64,000 bases of DNA from Phytophthora sp. 'mugwort' (GCA_033558025.1 JAUCEF010000005.1:7502001-7566000), one strand, 5' to 3'. Shown: positions 11,383-22,351, numbered from the stretch's first letter. The notes: generated by a model from the sequence alone, not told the origin. Numbers and translations: made by a program.

Positions 11383-14373
11383 TCAAAACGTCTCGGAGAT
11401 GGAGTTGTTGCGTCTGCGAAATGCCGGGGAAGGCTGTTCAGAACCTCCATCCATTCCTTCCGAGATCTGCGCCCGGATTTTTTCGTAAAAGCGTTTGAAT
11501 TGAAAGATATCCACCTGCTCCAGCCACAAAGCACAAACATACCTTATCAGCACAGACAAAATCACAGCAATAAATGCCATAGGAATGAACGTACGTGGCC
11601 GCGTCGGAACTCAACAAGATATACACCGCGTTGGAAGAGGAACACCTGCACCGTGCAGGTCAAGAGACCAGCATACCGTACTTCGAGCTGGTAATTGTCC
11701 CAATCGATAGACACATCCTGGGGAACTTTGGTGTACTCGTATGGAAGCGGACAGGCATTGGTCTTCAAAGCAATTTCGATGTTGGAAAGCACCAAACGTG
11801 CTGGTAGCGCGGTCAAAAAGCGTGTCGAGCGAGCCACAACATCACTGTAAGCAGGGGGTGGAACCGAGCTGGCCGCCTGCTGATCCTCCTCGCCAGTTTG
11901 AACAAGTTTGCTCTGAATCTCTGCTCCAGACTTCACTGAAAAGGTCAGGGGCTCTGTCAACGTGCGGTTGATAGGAACACCGAGCTTATCGTCAAGAGCC
12001 AACACCGATTGCGGAAGAAGTGGGGGCGAACGACCGAGGATGTTAATTCCGTCAAAAGAGTTGGCGTTGCCTCCGATATCTCCATAGCTGAGTTCCCGAA
12101 AGTGGCCACGAGCAAACCCACGCAGAAATAATTCCGGGGGTGAGTTGCGACGGAATCGAATGGGCATGGTATCCCGCGATCCAGTCACCAGCGGAGGCGA
12201 CACAAAACGGTGTTGGTGCCTTTGTGTTGTGGCTTCCTGCGATACCATATGAGCAGACCCAGATACGTTGTCGGTGTCAATATCCACAACATCACCACTT
12301 TCTCTCGCAGCCAGACCTTCCGAGAGACTCATTGATGTCGTCATGGTCGCTTCCCGAACAAGCGCCTCGTGTTTCAAGAGCGCTCCAGCCTCAGAAATAT
12401 TGCAAGCGTTTAGCTCTTCAGTAGACGATGTCATCGAAGCATCGTCCGCGAGGTCCAACTCAAAACTGCCGTTGTTCTTTTCATCGCGAGGGGAACTTAA
12501 AGGGGTTTGGCCAGACATGGACGCCGTCTCGTCCACTGAAGGCATGTACCCGACCACGCCAGCAAGATGCTTGTTTACGCGAAGACCTTGCTGCGGAGAT
12601 TGTGGACATCTAAACGTGTGCCCGTGTGGGCTGGGGGCCTTGGCCAGCAGTCTAGTGATCGCCTGGGGGGACACAGAGCCCAGTTGGCTGGGGTGCATGT
12701 GCTGTCCCAAGTCAATACCGTCCTGCAAGGTGTTAACTGCCACGTTCATACGATTCTTGTACGTCGGATGAGGTGATGGTGGTGGCAAGCCGGCTGTACT
12801 CTGAGCTGCGTTACTTGGCGGCTGATCGTCTTCCAGCATTGACGGACTTGGCTTCTTGAGTTTCTCGCCACGTACCCAAACGTGGTGTTGCGCTTCCTCT
12901 ACCGAGAGACGCATGCACGCGTCCGGGTATAATAATTGCGCGATCAGAGACTTCAATTCCATCGAGAAATGTGCTGGGAAGAACCACGTTGGGAACTCAA
13001 CCTCATCTGTTGGGTCATCATCACTGTACTTGGTGTTGTACGACCACTTGCGGAAACGATCGTAGCGTACACACTTAAGGAGGTCCTTACCGAACGGTAG
13101 ATTCCCCGCGATCATAGCATACAAGATAATTCCAATCGACCATGCGTCGGCCTTCGCGCCGTCATATCCTTGGCCGGCATCCATCAGCACTTCGGGAGCT
13201 ACATAGTGAGGAGAGCCAACAACCGAGCGCAATCGCCGAATCGCTGGCTGGTCAACGCCGTTTCCATTGGCACCACCGCTCGCGTCATTATCAGTGAAGG
13301 CGAAAATGGCCGATAGTCCGAAATCTGCAATCTTTAGCGTCGAGTGTTCCTCGTTATCAGCGAGGAGCAAGTTCTCGGGCTTAAGATCCCGATGACACAC
13401 TCCGGAATTATGGCAAAATGCAACTCCGGAAATGAGCTGACGGAAGTAGAGACGTGCGGTTTCTTCATTCGTGCCACAGTCCAGTTTGATACGATCAAAA
13501 AGCTCCCCACCTCCAGCAAGTTCAAGAACCAGGAAGGTTGTACATTTGCTGTCTTGCACGAGCTCCAGCGCTTCATCCAGACGCAGCACATTATCGTGGT
13601 ATTCGAGCCCCGACATATTCGAAATCTCGCGGTGAATTGACCGTCGGGTGTGCGCAAATTTGATAAATTTCTTTGGAATTCGAGGAACTTTGATTGTTTG
13701 GTTCTTCACCTGCACTTCCTGGTACAACTCGGCAGGGTCCGTTTGTTGTCGTCCTGCCTCACTTTCACTCTGGTTCATTTGCTCACCCCACACTTGAATG
13801 CACTGCGGCAGTGTAAGCTCTCGCACATGTCCCGTGCATGGATCTTCAAAAGCCGCAATAGCCTGTTTGGATGTCGGGTGGATCAGCCACCACACGTTCT
13901 CAACACGAATACATTCCGTCGTTATTCGTGGCGCTCCAAAGTTCGACCGCATCCGATGGTTCCCTCCAGACTGAGCTCGTCGATCATTTCGTAGACCTCC
14001 ACCGTTGTCAAGTCCAGCTTCGCTTGTCGGCAGCATCAGCGGCTTGCCCTTCACGGCGACAATACACCGTGCTAGCAACGTGCTGGGGAATAGTTTGTAG
14101 CCGACTGGGTTCAGTATCTTAATAGCCACATGCTGCTTCGTACGTGTCGAGAGGGCTTCATAAACGCTGCAAAATACAGCAACAAGACAAGACAACACCG
14201 TTAGCGTCTCTGCATTCCCTGTATTTACACGGAAATTCAACGTACACGCCGGCGGCGCCACCTCCGAGGTACCCTCCGAGCTCGTAGATGAGTTCGTTGC
14301 CGCTGTAGATGGCCTGGCCATCGTAGTGGTCCACCTGGACAGTCTGCAGCTTGCGGTGCCTTTCGTTCATCAT
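11383..14373 (-). CDS. AMPK/SNF1-like Ser/Thr protein kinase with KA1-like C-terminus (three exons)
   Basis: Exons (5'->3' on minus) 14373-14246, 14166-11595 and 11514-11383 give 943 aa. Intron 1 (79 bp, donor GTACGT) splits the glycine loop; splicing restores GGGAAGVVYEAL. Intron 2 (80 bp, donor GTACGT, acceptor GAGCAG) restores a C-terminal VEFRRGH-VDIFQFKRFYEKI segment typical of KA1. Catalytic motifs: VAIK (~57), HRDLKPEN (~301), DFG (~323), and an APE loop with SPHYVAPEVL. About 130 residues are inserted between VAIK and the RRSIHREISNM helix C, which is unusual. After the kinase domain lies a ~370-residue S/P-rich linker. The family senses energy or stress; binding partners cannot be inferred. 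The start is the first ATG before the glycine loop; ATG 14370 is an alternative. Confidence 0.85.
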
Positions 14374-15206
14374 GGTGTGCGGCGGTTCGACTGTGGTTAG
14401 GCGGCGTCGAGGGCTCTGCACACGACGCAAACGGCACGATCGGAAGCGGTATCAGATGCAGAAGGTGAGGCAATGCTTCGCCAGCACAGAGAGCGCCACA
14501 GCGACGAACGCAGGACAATAACCAGCTGCCAGATAGGGAAAGGGCGTTTCTTTTTACCTACTTGTGGAGCCTCCAGCGCTGGAATTTCGACCGGACAAAT
14601 GCCCACACACGCGCAATGGGCTGCTCAGTCGAGTGTAAAAGCTCGTGCGAGTCTAGACACGGGGCTGTGCTCGCTGCGGCGAGTGTCCTTTGCTGCTGCG
14701 CCGGTCGCAGACTTCGATGACTGGGACGGTCAACAGACTCAGACGTGCGAGCGCTGATTCCGGCCAATCGCAACACGTTGAAATGTTTTTGCACCAATAG
14801 CTGCAAAGGGTTATTTTTGGAACGTCGTGCGCTGAAACGGATGACCGACAAGTCTCTGGAGCACTTGTAGATAGGTAGAATGGTAACGCCTGCTTCGGCC
14901 ACGCGGATCGGCTACTACAGCGGCCGCTCGCACGCAAGCCATGTTTCATTGGGCGAGCGAACAATGACGCGAGCAGCTTTTGCTGCTATGGATGACTGAC
15001 GAAATGTATGGCATCCACGAGAGCGAGTTCCACATTGAAGTTGGTTCTCCTCATTCGTGATTGGCGAACAACAAACCTGTGTACGCCACACTACGCATTA
15101 ATTACGAGAACACGCTGCCTAAATAGATGGTATGCTCCACCAATCACCGCACGCCCGCACGAAATTGGGGATTGTGCATTCGCAAAGCTCCTTCAGTACG
15201 ACGACC
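14374..15206. other. Divergent promoter region, kinase (-) and redoxin (+)
   Basis: About 830 bp between the kinase start and the redoxin start, which point away from each other. Open frames here are short and unconvincing. The region must hold both promoters; see the initiator candidate at 15050. Confidence 0.4.
15050..15064 (+). promoter_or_regulatory. Oomycete initiator-like element
   Basis: CTCATTCGTGATTGG fits the first part of the published Phytophthora initiator consensus (GCTCATTYYNCAWTTT) moderately well and lies ~155 bp upstream of the ATG at 15207. No transcript data; a chance match is possible. Confidence 0.3.
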
Positions 15207-15680
15207 ATGAGCAAGGCACTGCTGCAGGGAATCACGCTGACGAATGCCAAAGGCGAGTCCGTGCAGGGCGAGACGCTGGGTCAAGACGGCAAGGTGCTGG
15301 CGCTCTACTTCGCAGCGGACTGGTGCCCGGACTGCCGCGCGTTCCAACCGGCGCTCAACAGCTTCCACAAGGCAGCGGGCGGCGATCTGGACGTGGTCTT
15401 CGTGGGATCGGACGCCTCTGCTAAGGACCAGCTGGCACACTTGACGGACAAACAGGGCCCCTGGTGGATGGCGCCTTTCGAGGGCGAGACACGCGCACAG
15501 CTCAAGCGCAAGTTCGGCGTCTGCGCCGGCGCCGAGGTGCGTGCTCTGAGCCCCATCACGCGCAAGGGTGGCATCCCCACGCTCGTGGTCATCCGCCCCG
15601 ACGGTGAGGTCGTGGACTTCCATGCCACTGACAAGATCGAGCACGACGGCATCAAGGCCCTCACCAAGTGGCAGCAATAA
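15207..15680 (+). CDS. Tryparedoxin/nucleoredoxin-like protein 1 (intronless)
   Basis: 157-residue thioredoxin-fold protein. LALYFAADWCPDC puts the redox pair at C40 and C43, followed by FQPALNSFH. A middle VVFVGSD strand and the cis-proline segment GGIPTLVVI complete the fold. The WCPDC active site, rather than WCGPC, is typical of tryparedoxin/nucleoredoxin-like proteins, thiol-disulfide oxidoreductases. The start at 15207 is chosen because MSKALLQGITLTNAKGE aligns with the first residues of the neighbouring paralogue. An in-frame ATG at 15132 would add 25 residues and could give an organellar form. Tandem paralogue of the next gene, 320 bp downstream, but without introns. Confidence 0.85.
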   Translation: MSKALLQGITLTNAKGESVQGETLGQDGKVLALYFAADWCPDCRAFQPALNSFHKAAGGDLDVVFVGSDASAKDQLAHLTDKQGPWWMAPFEGETRAQLKRKFGVCAGAEVRALSPITRKGGIPTLVVIRPDGEVVDFHATDKIEHDGIKALTKWQQ

Positions 15681-15934
15681 AACGTAGTGTATTAACAAGA
15701 GGATTCAGTAGCCTAAAGGACCCAGTGAGATAGACTTGCAACGCGTTATTAACTATGCTGCTTGCTTTCAAGCTTGTGGTTCAGCTCTATAAGTACATTG
15801 CAGGTCGTCGCGACTACTACGTAGTATTATCCAGTTGCTGGTGTATCCTGCACATTGCACGCGAAGAGATGTCGACGACAGGAGTTCCGCTTCGACCAGC
15901 TATAGACGAGCGTAACATTCTCATCACCAGCCAA

Positions 15935-15941
15935 TCATTCG
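15935..15941 (+). promoter_or_regulatory. Initiator-like TCATTCG upstream of second redoxin
   Basis: AATCATTCGCTCG about 60 bp upstream of the ATG at 16001 resembles the TCATTY core of the oomycete initiator. Weak evidence. Confidence 0.2.
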
Positions 15942-16000
15942 CTCGTGTATATCCTTCGCACAGAGACGCGACCCACGACATTCCTAAGCTTGTCTAGATA

Positions 16001-16670
16001 ATGGTGGACGCGTTGCTGCACGGCACGAAGCTGGTGGACGCCAAGGGAGAGACGATTGATGGTGGCGACGTCGGCAAGACCGGACTGCTCGCTCTGTACT
16101 TCGCGGTGCGTCCTTGCCTTTTATCTATTGAACGCCCTCCCCCCCCCCTCCCGCCCCCCCCCCATTCTGACACTTTGAACAGGCGAACTGGTGCCCGGAC
16201 TGCCGCGCCTTCCAGCCAAAGCTCAACGAGTTCTACGCCGAAGCGAACGCCTCAACGCAGCAGCTTGGCATCGTCTTCCTGAGCTCCGACATGTCAGAGG
16301 AAGACCAGCAGGCACACTTCTTGGCCAAGCACGGCGACTGGTGGATGGTCCCTCACGACGCCGAAATCCGCAATGAGCTCCGTCGAAAGGTAAGCATCGC
16401 ACCCCATCGACGTGCTTCTGCCGCTGTCTGACGATTACTTTAACCACCACCTCACCTCGATTAAATGAACACATCACGCAGTATGGTATCCGCAATGGCA
16501 AGGACGACGCGGAGAAAGGCGTTACTCACCGGAATAGCGGCATCCCGGCACTTGTAATCATCCGCTCCAACGGTGAGGTTCTGGACTTCAGTGGAGCCCA
16601 ACAAGTCGAAAATGACGGCATCAAGGCACTGGCCAACTGGCAGACCAATGCACAAACAAAAGAACAGTAA
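16001..16670 (+). CDS. Tryparedoxin/nucleoredoxin-like protein 2 (three exons)
   Basis: Exons 16001-16105, 16183-16389 and 16482-16670, all joined in phase 0, give 166 aa. Intron 1 (77 bp, GTGCGT...AACAG) lies between ALYFA and ANWCPDC and contains a long C-rich tract (about 16136-16163). Intron 2 (92 bp, GTAAGC...CGCAG) follows RNELRRK. The redox pair is C39/C42 in WCPDC, with FLSSD and GIPALVII completing the thioredoxin fold. It aligns over its whole length with the preceding gene and ends NWQTNAQTKEQ. Function is likely the same thiol-disulfide exchange; the partner is unknown. Confidence 0.88.
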
Positions 16671-16824
16671 AGGTAACTGACTAACTTCCAAACCCTTCAA
16701 GAACAATGCATTTTTGAATTGTTTTTCCGAGGTGATACTCCACACCACGCCAACAGGAAGAGCGAATAAAATAAAGAAACCATCCATACCCATAGCCACC
16801 ACTTCAATCAATCTCCACCGGAAC

Positions 16825-17526
16825 CTACGCGGTCGCCGAGACGGCCACAATTGCCGCATCTGCGTAGAGGCAGTTGCCGAGCTCCTCGAAGGCGTCGGGG
16901 CTGATACGATTCTGCTCCGCCGCCACGAGCATCTCATTGTACATGGCTTTGCCCAGCGCTGCAAACATACCAGCCGTGAATCCCTGGGGCATAGCGTTGT
17001 CGTCGTTACTATCGGTCATGGACAACGTCTCCAGGTCGCGCAAGATCACACCTGAAGGCACTTGCACCTCCTGCAACAGCGACCGCAGTCCGTCATCACA
17101 TCTGTGTCGTGGTCGGATCTCTTCTGGCCGTCTCAGCTCCCATTCTCCCGCTTCAACACTATCTGTGTCGCAATCCTCCGTGTCCTCGTCCGCCTCTGCC
17201 TCCAGCTTCCGGAACAAGCCGTAGAGCGTCTGCAGTCGCGCCCACGCGTCCGCACCACGGCGCTGCTCTTCCGAGGACATCTCTGCCACGTGACCTTTCC
17301 TCACCCTGGTTGTCTTCTCTGCGACGATCAAACGCACGCCGGAAACGTCCTCCGGGCGTTTGCGGAAGTGGTCGCAGACGGCTTCATCGTCGCTTAAGGT
17401 GGTGTACGCGACGCTGGGGCTGGCGGGAGAGTCTTCCTCGCCGCTGGAGGAGCCACCGCCGCCGTTGTCGTGACCGATGGGCGCTGGCAGATGCAGCCGC
17501 ACTCGCTGAATCGCCCGGCGCAGCAT
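16825..17526 (-). CDS. Hypothetical protein, 233 aa
   Basis: Single open frame from ATG 17526 to a stop at 16825-16827. I do not recognise the family. The N-terminus is basic (MLRRAIQRVRLHL) and followed by a GGGGSSSGEEDSPASPS acidic-serine linker. A central segment has an RLQTLYGLFRKLEAEADEDTED helix. The C-terminal ~50 residues (MFAALGKAMYNEMLVAAEQN then ISPDAFEELGNCLYADAA) look helical. There is no signal peptide or membrane segment. It is convergent with the redoxin gene, with 154 bp between stops. Confidence 0.6.
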   Translation of the reverse strand: MLRRAIQRVRLHLPAPIGHDNGGGGSSSGEEDSPASPSVAYTTLSDDEAVCDHFRKRPEDVSGVRLIVAEKTTRVRKGHVAEMSSEEQRRGADAWARLQTLYGLFRKLEAEADEDTEDCDTDSVEAGEWELRRPEEIRPRHRCDDGLRSLLQEVQVPSGVILRDLETLSMTDSNDDNAMPQGFTAGMFAALGKAMYNEMLVAAEQNRISPDAFEELGNCLYADAAIVAVSATA

Positions 17527-19419
17527 CGCTTGAAGTGGTGCCCTGCTTTAAGCAGCGGTTCACGTTGTGCGGTGACTGCATCTTTGTATGGGGAGATTGA
17601 TATGTGTGGCTTCTAGATAAAACTTTTAATCGTAAGAATGTTGGTCTTTTGCAAATTTAGCTCTACCTGAACCAGACTCATGCTGGCATTCGCTTTATTA
17701 GTCTAACAAGGAAAGATGCAGGCGATCAAGCGTTGCGGCGACGCATTTCAGACGACGCCAGGATGCTCCTGCGCGCAGCGCTAGCGAGGGCTGAGACTCC
17801 GAGTCGCTCCAAGCGCATTCTGGAGGTTAAAGCCGCAGCATCAGCCACCTGGCATTCATTGACTGAGCGGCTTCAAAACTTTTGAGGACAATTGCGACTT
17901 GAATTGCTGCAGCAAGATAATGTAGAAACAGATACTGCAGATCCGTTTGTCGCGAGCTCGGCGTATTTGTTGCGGTACCAAGTGACTATTATAGCATCGG
18001 CCCCGAAGTGTCGGTGCTGAACCGGGCTGGAGTAATGACGTCGTGGATCGCAACCGCAGACGGACACGATATTCAGCTTGGACAGTTCCTCGCGACGACT
18101 AGCAGCACATTGGGTAACAGGCAAGAGGCGAAGTTGCAAAAGATCAAGGCTTCCAATTCGGAGATTGTGCCATTGCTGGACATTTGGACTTGTTGGACAT
18201 GGTGCTTGCCCTGGGCAGTACATCAGCAGCCGTTTACTTTGTGCAGAGAGAATATACCACGCAACCGATGACAAGAACACGTACGTGTTCACGTTCAACG
18301 CCCGTACACGCCGCCCGTTGTCAAGAACAGGGAGCGATGGAGGCGTTTTAGTGTTCGATCGACGATTACGTTCGTCACGATAACAACTCTATTAAGGCGC
18401 CGATCGGCATCAAGTCGGAGTGTAGAGCTGCTAAATGTACATGTATTGAGTTGTGCCGCCTCGTACTTCTACGAGTGGACGGCAGCAGCAGGTGGGGGCA
18501 GATTTTTACGCAGCTCGATAGGGACGACGACGACGGCTAGCAGGACGTTGCAGACCACCTCCTGGACGCGGAAGCAGCCTAGCGAGCGTGCCCAGCAGAG
18601 ATGATCCACCGGCTGTACGACAACGGCGAAAGTGATATATACCGTTCGTGGGCTTTCAGATCATGCTGCTTGTCGATGGCGTGGACATATCGGACCCGTC
18701 CAATGAGCATCAGGTGCTGCCGGCACTGCAGCAGCTCTTCTTGGGCAGAGCAGCGTAGGCGTTTCACACAGCAGCAGCTCGGTGTGCAACGCGTATGTTG
18801 TCGAGTCGAAGTCGTTTCGCTCTAGGAGTTCCGGGACCGTTCTGCAGCGCCGCATTCCCGGGCAGCGGGTGTCGCCGTGCCGTAGTCTTGCCTCCGCGAA
18901 TGGAGGGCGCTGCAGACAGCAAACTGAAGTCATTACCTGGTGCTTACTGAACGCTATAACATCGTGCGTATAGTGTAGGGGTGGACGTGGTGCTTCGACT
19001 ACAGTCAAAGTTGAACTTGCCTTTTTCTATTGTTTTTCCGGCCTTTTGATTCGTCGACGGCTTGTACTTGTCTTTAGTATGCCTCAAAATTATTTTACAT
19101 CTTTGTTCTACGATTTTAAGCTACGTAGTGTAACGTTATCTCAATTATTTCGCAAAGTTGTAGCAGAACGACCCGTCATTCGCTGCATCTTACGTCTTCC
19201 CTGCAAAAACGAACCCATAACCGAAGAAGAATTTAGAGAAGCGACCTAGCGAGACGCCTCGCCGTTGGCCATCCGACGGCCATCGTTCCCTGCACGTTCT
19301 GTCGCCTACCGCACTCTATCACTCTCTCTCGCGCCGCCGCTGCGCTCTCCGATCGAGCACAAGCACCCGCATCAGCGCCCGTGACACCTCAGTCACGCAT
19401 TTTCCAGGAGCTCACGACG
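17527..19419. other. 1.9-kb gap with decayed coding-like segments
   Basis: No intact gene. From ~17950 to 18850 the plus strand shows coding-like stretches that move between frames, for example VSVLNRAGVMTSWIATADG from 18008, LLVDGVDISDPSNEHQVLP near 18663 and a GTG-initiated 74-codon piece. This looks like a pseudogene whose family I cannot name. The final ~100 bases are C/T-rich and include TCACTCT at 19319-19325, an initiator-like site for the ankyrin-FYVE gene. Confidence 0.35.
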
Positions 19420-21639
19420 ATGGATTCGAGCGCCGTTGCTAACTCGGAGGCCATCCGCTTAGCGCAAGCGTCCGATTGGAAAGGGCTCCAGCGACTACTG
19501 GAGCGGAATCCGGCCATGGCCAAGCAGCGCGGAGACCACGGCATGTTACCCATCCACTGGGCCTGCACGGTGCGCCGCGTGCCGTTGTCTCTCATCGCCA
19601 AGCTGCTTCAAGCGTATCCTGACGGCGTCCGAGCCAAGAACGCAGGTGAGCTGCTTCCATTACACATTGCTATTCGTGCCGGTGTGCAGGCGTCTTGCCT
19701 CCGCAAGCTGGTACGCGCGTATCCGGAAGCTGTGAACGAGCGGACACCCGACGGCGTCTCGGCTATGGAGATGGCAGAAGACGCTGAACTCGATGCTGAC
19801 AGCTTGAAGGTGCTGCATCGAGCACACGAACGCAGTAGCGTATTGCAGCAGCGAAATGACGACGACAGCTCGTACGAGCGGGAGAGTGCTGAGTTTGACC
19901 CGAAACGAGTACTCGGTGGTCAGGAAGAAGGAGAAGCTTCCGGAGTTGAGAGACCGGAAGAGGAAGACAAGGAGGTCAAGGATTGGACCGACGCTGTTGT
20001 GCCCGAGCCGTACGTGGGCAACGTAGGCTTTGGAGGATTCTTTCACGCGGGCGACGATGCAGAACTCAACGACACCGAGATGTCGGCCTTTGAGCTGGAA
20101 GACAGTATTAGCATGATGAGCGAACAGTCACTGAGCGACGTCGACGGGCTGGACTCGCCCCATGACCATCTCGTGTCACCTTCCTCAACCAGTACGTGCA
20201 GCCAGAATGATCCAAGGTCTCCAACCAGCTCTCGATCGTCATTTGGCACCCGACTTCGGACTGCCTGTACTCCTGGACTTGCTGACTTTCAAAGCCAAAA
20301 TGAAGAGTCTGCAAGCCAGCAGGCGCGCATGCACTGCACTGTGTCATTGCTTGCCCAGCTACAAGATAAAGGCATCCTATGTGAGCGTGAGCTGCGAACG
20401 ATGGTGTCGGCGGTGAGTGCCAGCGCCGCTGTGACCACCACTGATGAAGACGCGTCGAATCGTGGCCATACCCGCCACATGTCGCTACCTCTCATGCCCA
20501 GCAACGAAAACCTTCGGCATAACGCAAGCTTCCACTTCTACGATGAGGCGGATGACGAGAATGATACTGGAGATAATGAGAATGCATCTTCAAGGGACAG
20601 TACCAGCACTGCAGGCGGTGTGACACGTATTCAAGTCAACCCGCGAGGTCGGCTTTTCCAGTCGGTTCAGGAACCGTTTCTATCTCGGCACTCGGTTACA
20701 CGTGGCGGATCTCAACGAGGCTCGCCGCCTTTGTTCCGGAGGTCACACCGTCGTGCATCACACGGATCTCATGGCCGAGGTCACTTTGACCCTCCCCCTG
20801 AATGGAAACATGACGGCGAATGCTCGATTTGCCGTGCAAGTTTCGGCATGTTTAAGCACCGCCATCACTGCCGCAATTGTGGCAAGTCTATCTGCAGCCA
20901 GCACAGTGCAGACAAGAAAATATCAATGGAGGCCAAGGGCTTTACGACGCCACAACGCGTATGTGTCACCTGTTACGCCATGATCACACACAGTCGCTCG
21001 TTGCAACATGACTTGGAGCTCGAAGAAACGGGCCGTGAAGACTCGTTGTTGAACCCCGTTGCCTCCCAGCAGCAACACCACGCGCATACTGCCGGCGCTT
21101 GTGTTAATGAACGTCACACCTCTGCTGTTGCCTCATTTCAGACCCCCACGGCCCCTGGGCCAAGTCGCAGCACCGTGTTTGGGAGTTCGCGGAGCCCGAC
21201 CACCAGTGCTGGCGGGAGTCCCACCACGTCGCCGATAACCGGGCGCAAGGCTCCTTCTCGAAAGTCAAGTGTTCTTGCTGCGGGTGAAGCAACGGGAGGA
21301 GCTGGGGAGCGTGCCACCACTGCGAACCACGCGTCTGGACTGAGTGGAGCACCGTCCTCACCAGTCCACGAGCTGCGGTGTCTTTTGGCTTCGCAGCAGA
21401 AACAGATCGAGCAACTCGCTCAGAGCAACATGCAGATGCAGCAGCAACTGCTCGAGCAGGAAGAGCTGAAGGCCGAGACGATGCTCCTCATCACGCAGCT
21501 GATGACGCGCGTCTCGGTGCTGGAGCTGCAAAAAGATCGCAGCTTCGGAGGCAGCAAACGTCGCAGCGCCGGAACGGGCGACAGCGAAGACGACGACGAA
21601 GAGTTCCCTCAAGACGACACCACCCCATTCGAGCGGTAG
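19420..21639 (+). CDS. Ankyrin-repeat and FYVE zinc-finger protein, 739 aa
   Basis: Single exon from ATG 19420. Residues ~10-115 form about three ankyrin-like repeats (GDHGMLPIHWACTVR, GELLPLHIAIRAG, DGVSAMEMAED). The FYVE finger spans ~461-525: WKHDGECSICRASFG, then the RHHCRNCGKSIC core and a final RVCVTCY, giving the paired cysteines that bind two zincs. The basic HHCRNCG patch is the part that binds PtdIns3P on endosomes. A long S/T/D-rich linker separates ankyrins and FYVE. A coiled coil (~655-705, QKQIEQLAQSNMQMQQQLLE) follows and the tail is acidic. A role as endosomal adaptor is inferred; ankyrin-FYVE combinations are common in oomycetes. An upstream in-frame GTG at 19381 was not used. 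Confidence 0.9.
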   Translation: MDSSAVANSEAIRLAQASDWKGLQRLLERNPAMAKQRGDHGMLPIHWACTVRRVPLSLIAKLLQAYPDGVRAKNAGELLPLHIAIRAGVQASCLRKLVRAYPEAVNERTPDGVSAMEMAEDAELDADSLKVLHRAHERSSVLQQRNDDDSSYERESAEFDPKRVLGGQEEGEASGVERPEEEDKEVKDWTDAVVPEPYVGNVGFGGFFHAGDDAELNDTEMSAFELEDSISMMSEQSLSDVDGLDSPHDHLVSPSSTSTCSQNDPRSPTSSRSSFGTRLRTACTPGLADFQSQNEESASQQARMHCTVSLLAQLQDKGILCERELRTMVSAVSASAAVTTTDEDASNRGHTRHMSLPLMPSNENLRHNASFHFYDEADDENDTGDNENASSRDSTSTAGGVTRIQVNPRGRLFQSVQEPFLSRHSVTRGGSQRGSPPLFRRSHRRASHGSHGRGHFDPPPEWKHDGECSICRASFGMFKHRHHCRNCGKSICSQHSADKKISMEAKGFTTPQRVCVTCYAMITHSRSLQHDLELEETGREDSLLNPVASQQQHHAHTAGACVNERHTSAVASFQTPTAPGPSRSTVFGSSRSPTTSAGGSPTTSPITGRKAPSRKSSVLAAGEATGGAGERATTANHASGLSGAPSSPVHELRCLLASQQKQIEQLAQSNMQMQQQLLEQEELKAETMLLITQLMTRVSVLELQKDRSFGGSKRRSAGTGDSEDDDEEFPQDDTTPFER

Positions 21640-21932
21640 GCAACAGTTGTTTGTCTCTTTATGAGACCAACACCAGCCAACGGAGGAAGCTGGCTGGTAT
21701 CTATTCTCCCATCAACCACACCACAACATTATAACACACCCCTGTTTTTAACAAAACCTTTTTTCAGTCTACCACCTTAGTTACCATTAGCAGCAGCAAC
21801 TCAACCCAGTAGCATTTATTTAGAGCCAAAGCCTCGAGCTGTGTTCCTGTCATTAGACCTGTGATGTGTCACTCTGTCGCTAGATTGAGTGCCCTGCGTC
21901 TGTGAAGCTGCCGAGGCTGCTGGATGGCGGGT
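21640..21932. other. Convergent 3' intergenic region
   Basis: About 290 bp between two convergent genes, T-rich in part. Presumed 3' UTRs; nothing else seen. Confidence 0.35.
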
Positions 21933-22178
21933 CTACGTGAGCGAAGGGGCCTCGCCAATCTCGCCGCGCTCGTACTTAAACTTGCCGCGCGGGACGTAGT
22001 CCATCTCCGGGTGTGCGCCGCCGTCCTTGCCCTTGGACGAGAAGCGCGAATTGATGGTATCCACCACGAGGTAGACGCCGAAAATGGCGGAGGCCAGGCC
22101 CAGGCCTGTAAAGGGCTTCTTGGCGCAGCCGGTGATGAAGGGGTGGCTTCTCCACGCGTCCTGGTGGGCGAGAACCAT
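21933..22178 (-). CDS. Small membrane protein, NDUFB3/B12-like complex I subunit
   Basis: 81 residues from ATG 22178. DAWRSHPF resembles the conserved W-R-x-x-P block of the B12 (NDUFB3) subunit of mitochondrial complex I. It is followed by one transmembrane helix (GLGLASAIFGVYLVVDTI) and a polar tail containing HPEMDYVPRGKFKYERGE. Single-helix accessory subunits of this size are normal for complex I. The frame stays open upstream to 22298 but those residues look like leader, so the ATG that keeps the W-R motif near the N-terminus was chosen. The family call rests on one short motif. It is divergent from the ZMAT2-like gene. Confidence 0.5.
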   Translation of the reverse strand: MVLAHQDAWRSHPFITGCAKKPFTGLGLASAIFGVYLVVDTINSRFSSKGKDGGAHPEMDYVPRGKFKYERGEIGEAPSLT

Positions 22179-22351
22179 GGTGAGCAGCGGGGACGATTCC
22201 GAGGGTCTGTTTCTAACGTCCACGACCGCAAAATGTGAGACGCCGTTTAGCGCAACATTGCAAAGAATATGTTGCCTATGAAAACAACGCTTCAGCAACT
22301 TATTTGCTTGAATTAAACATCATCATTATTGTGTCGAAAATCAAGGCAACA
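22179..22351. promoter_or_regulatory. Short bidirectional promoter
   Basis: Only 173 bp separate the start codons of the divergent NDUFB3-like and ZMAT2-like genes, so both promoters and 5' leaders must overlap here. The centre (22310-22345) is A/T-rich. No clear initiator was identified. Confidence 0.5.

Noticed and set aside
15144..15698. 184-codon minus-strand open frame
   Set aside because: Exact antisense of the first redoxin gene, which has a clear active site on the plus strand.
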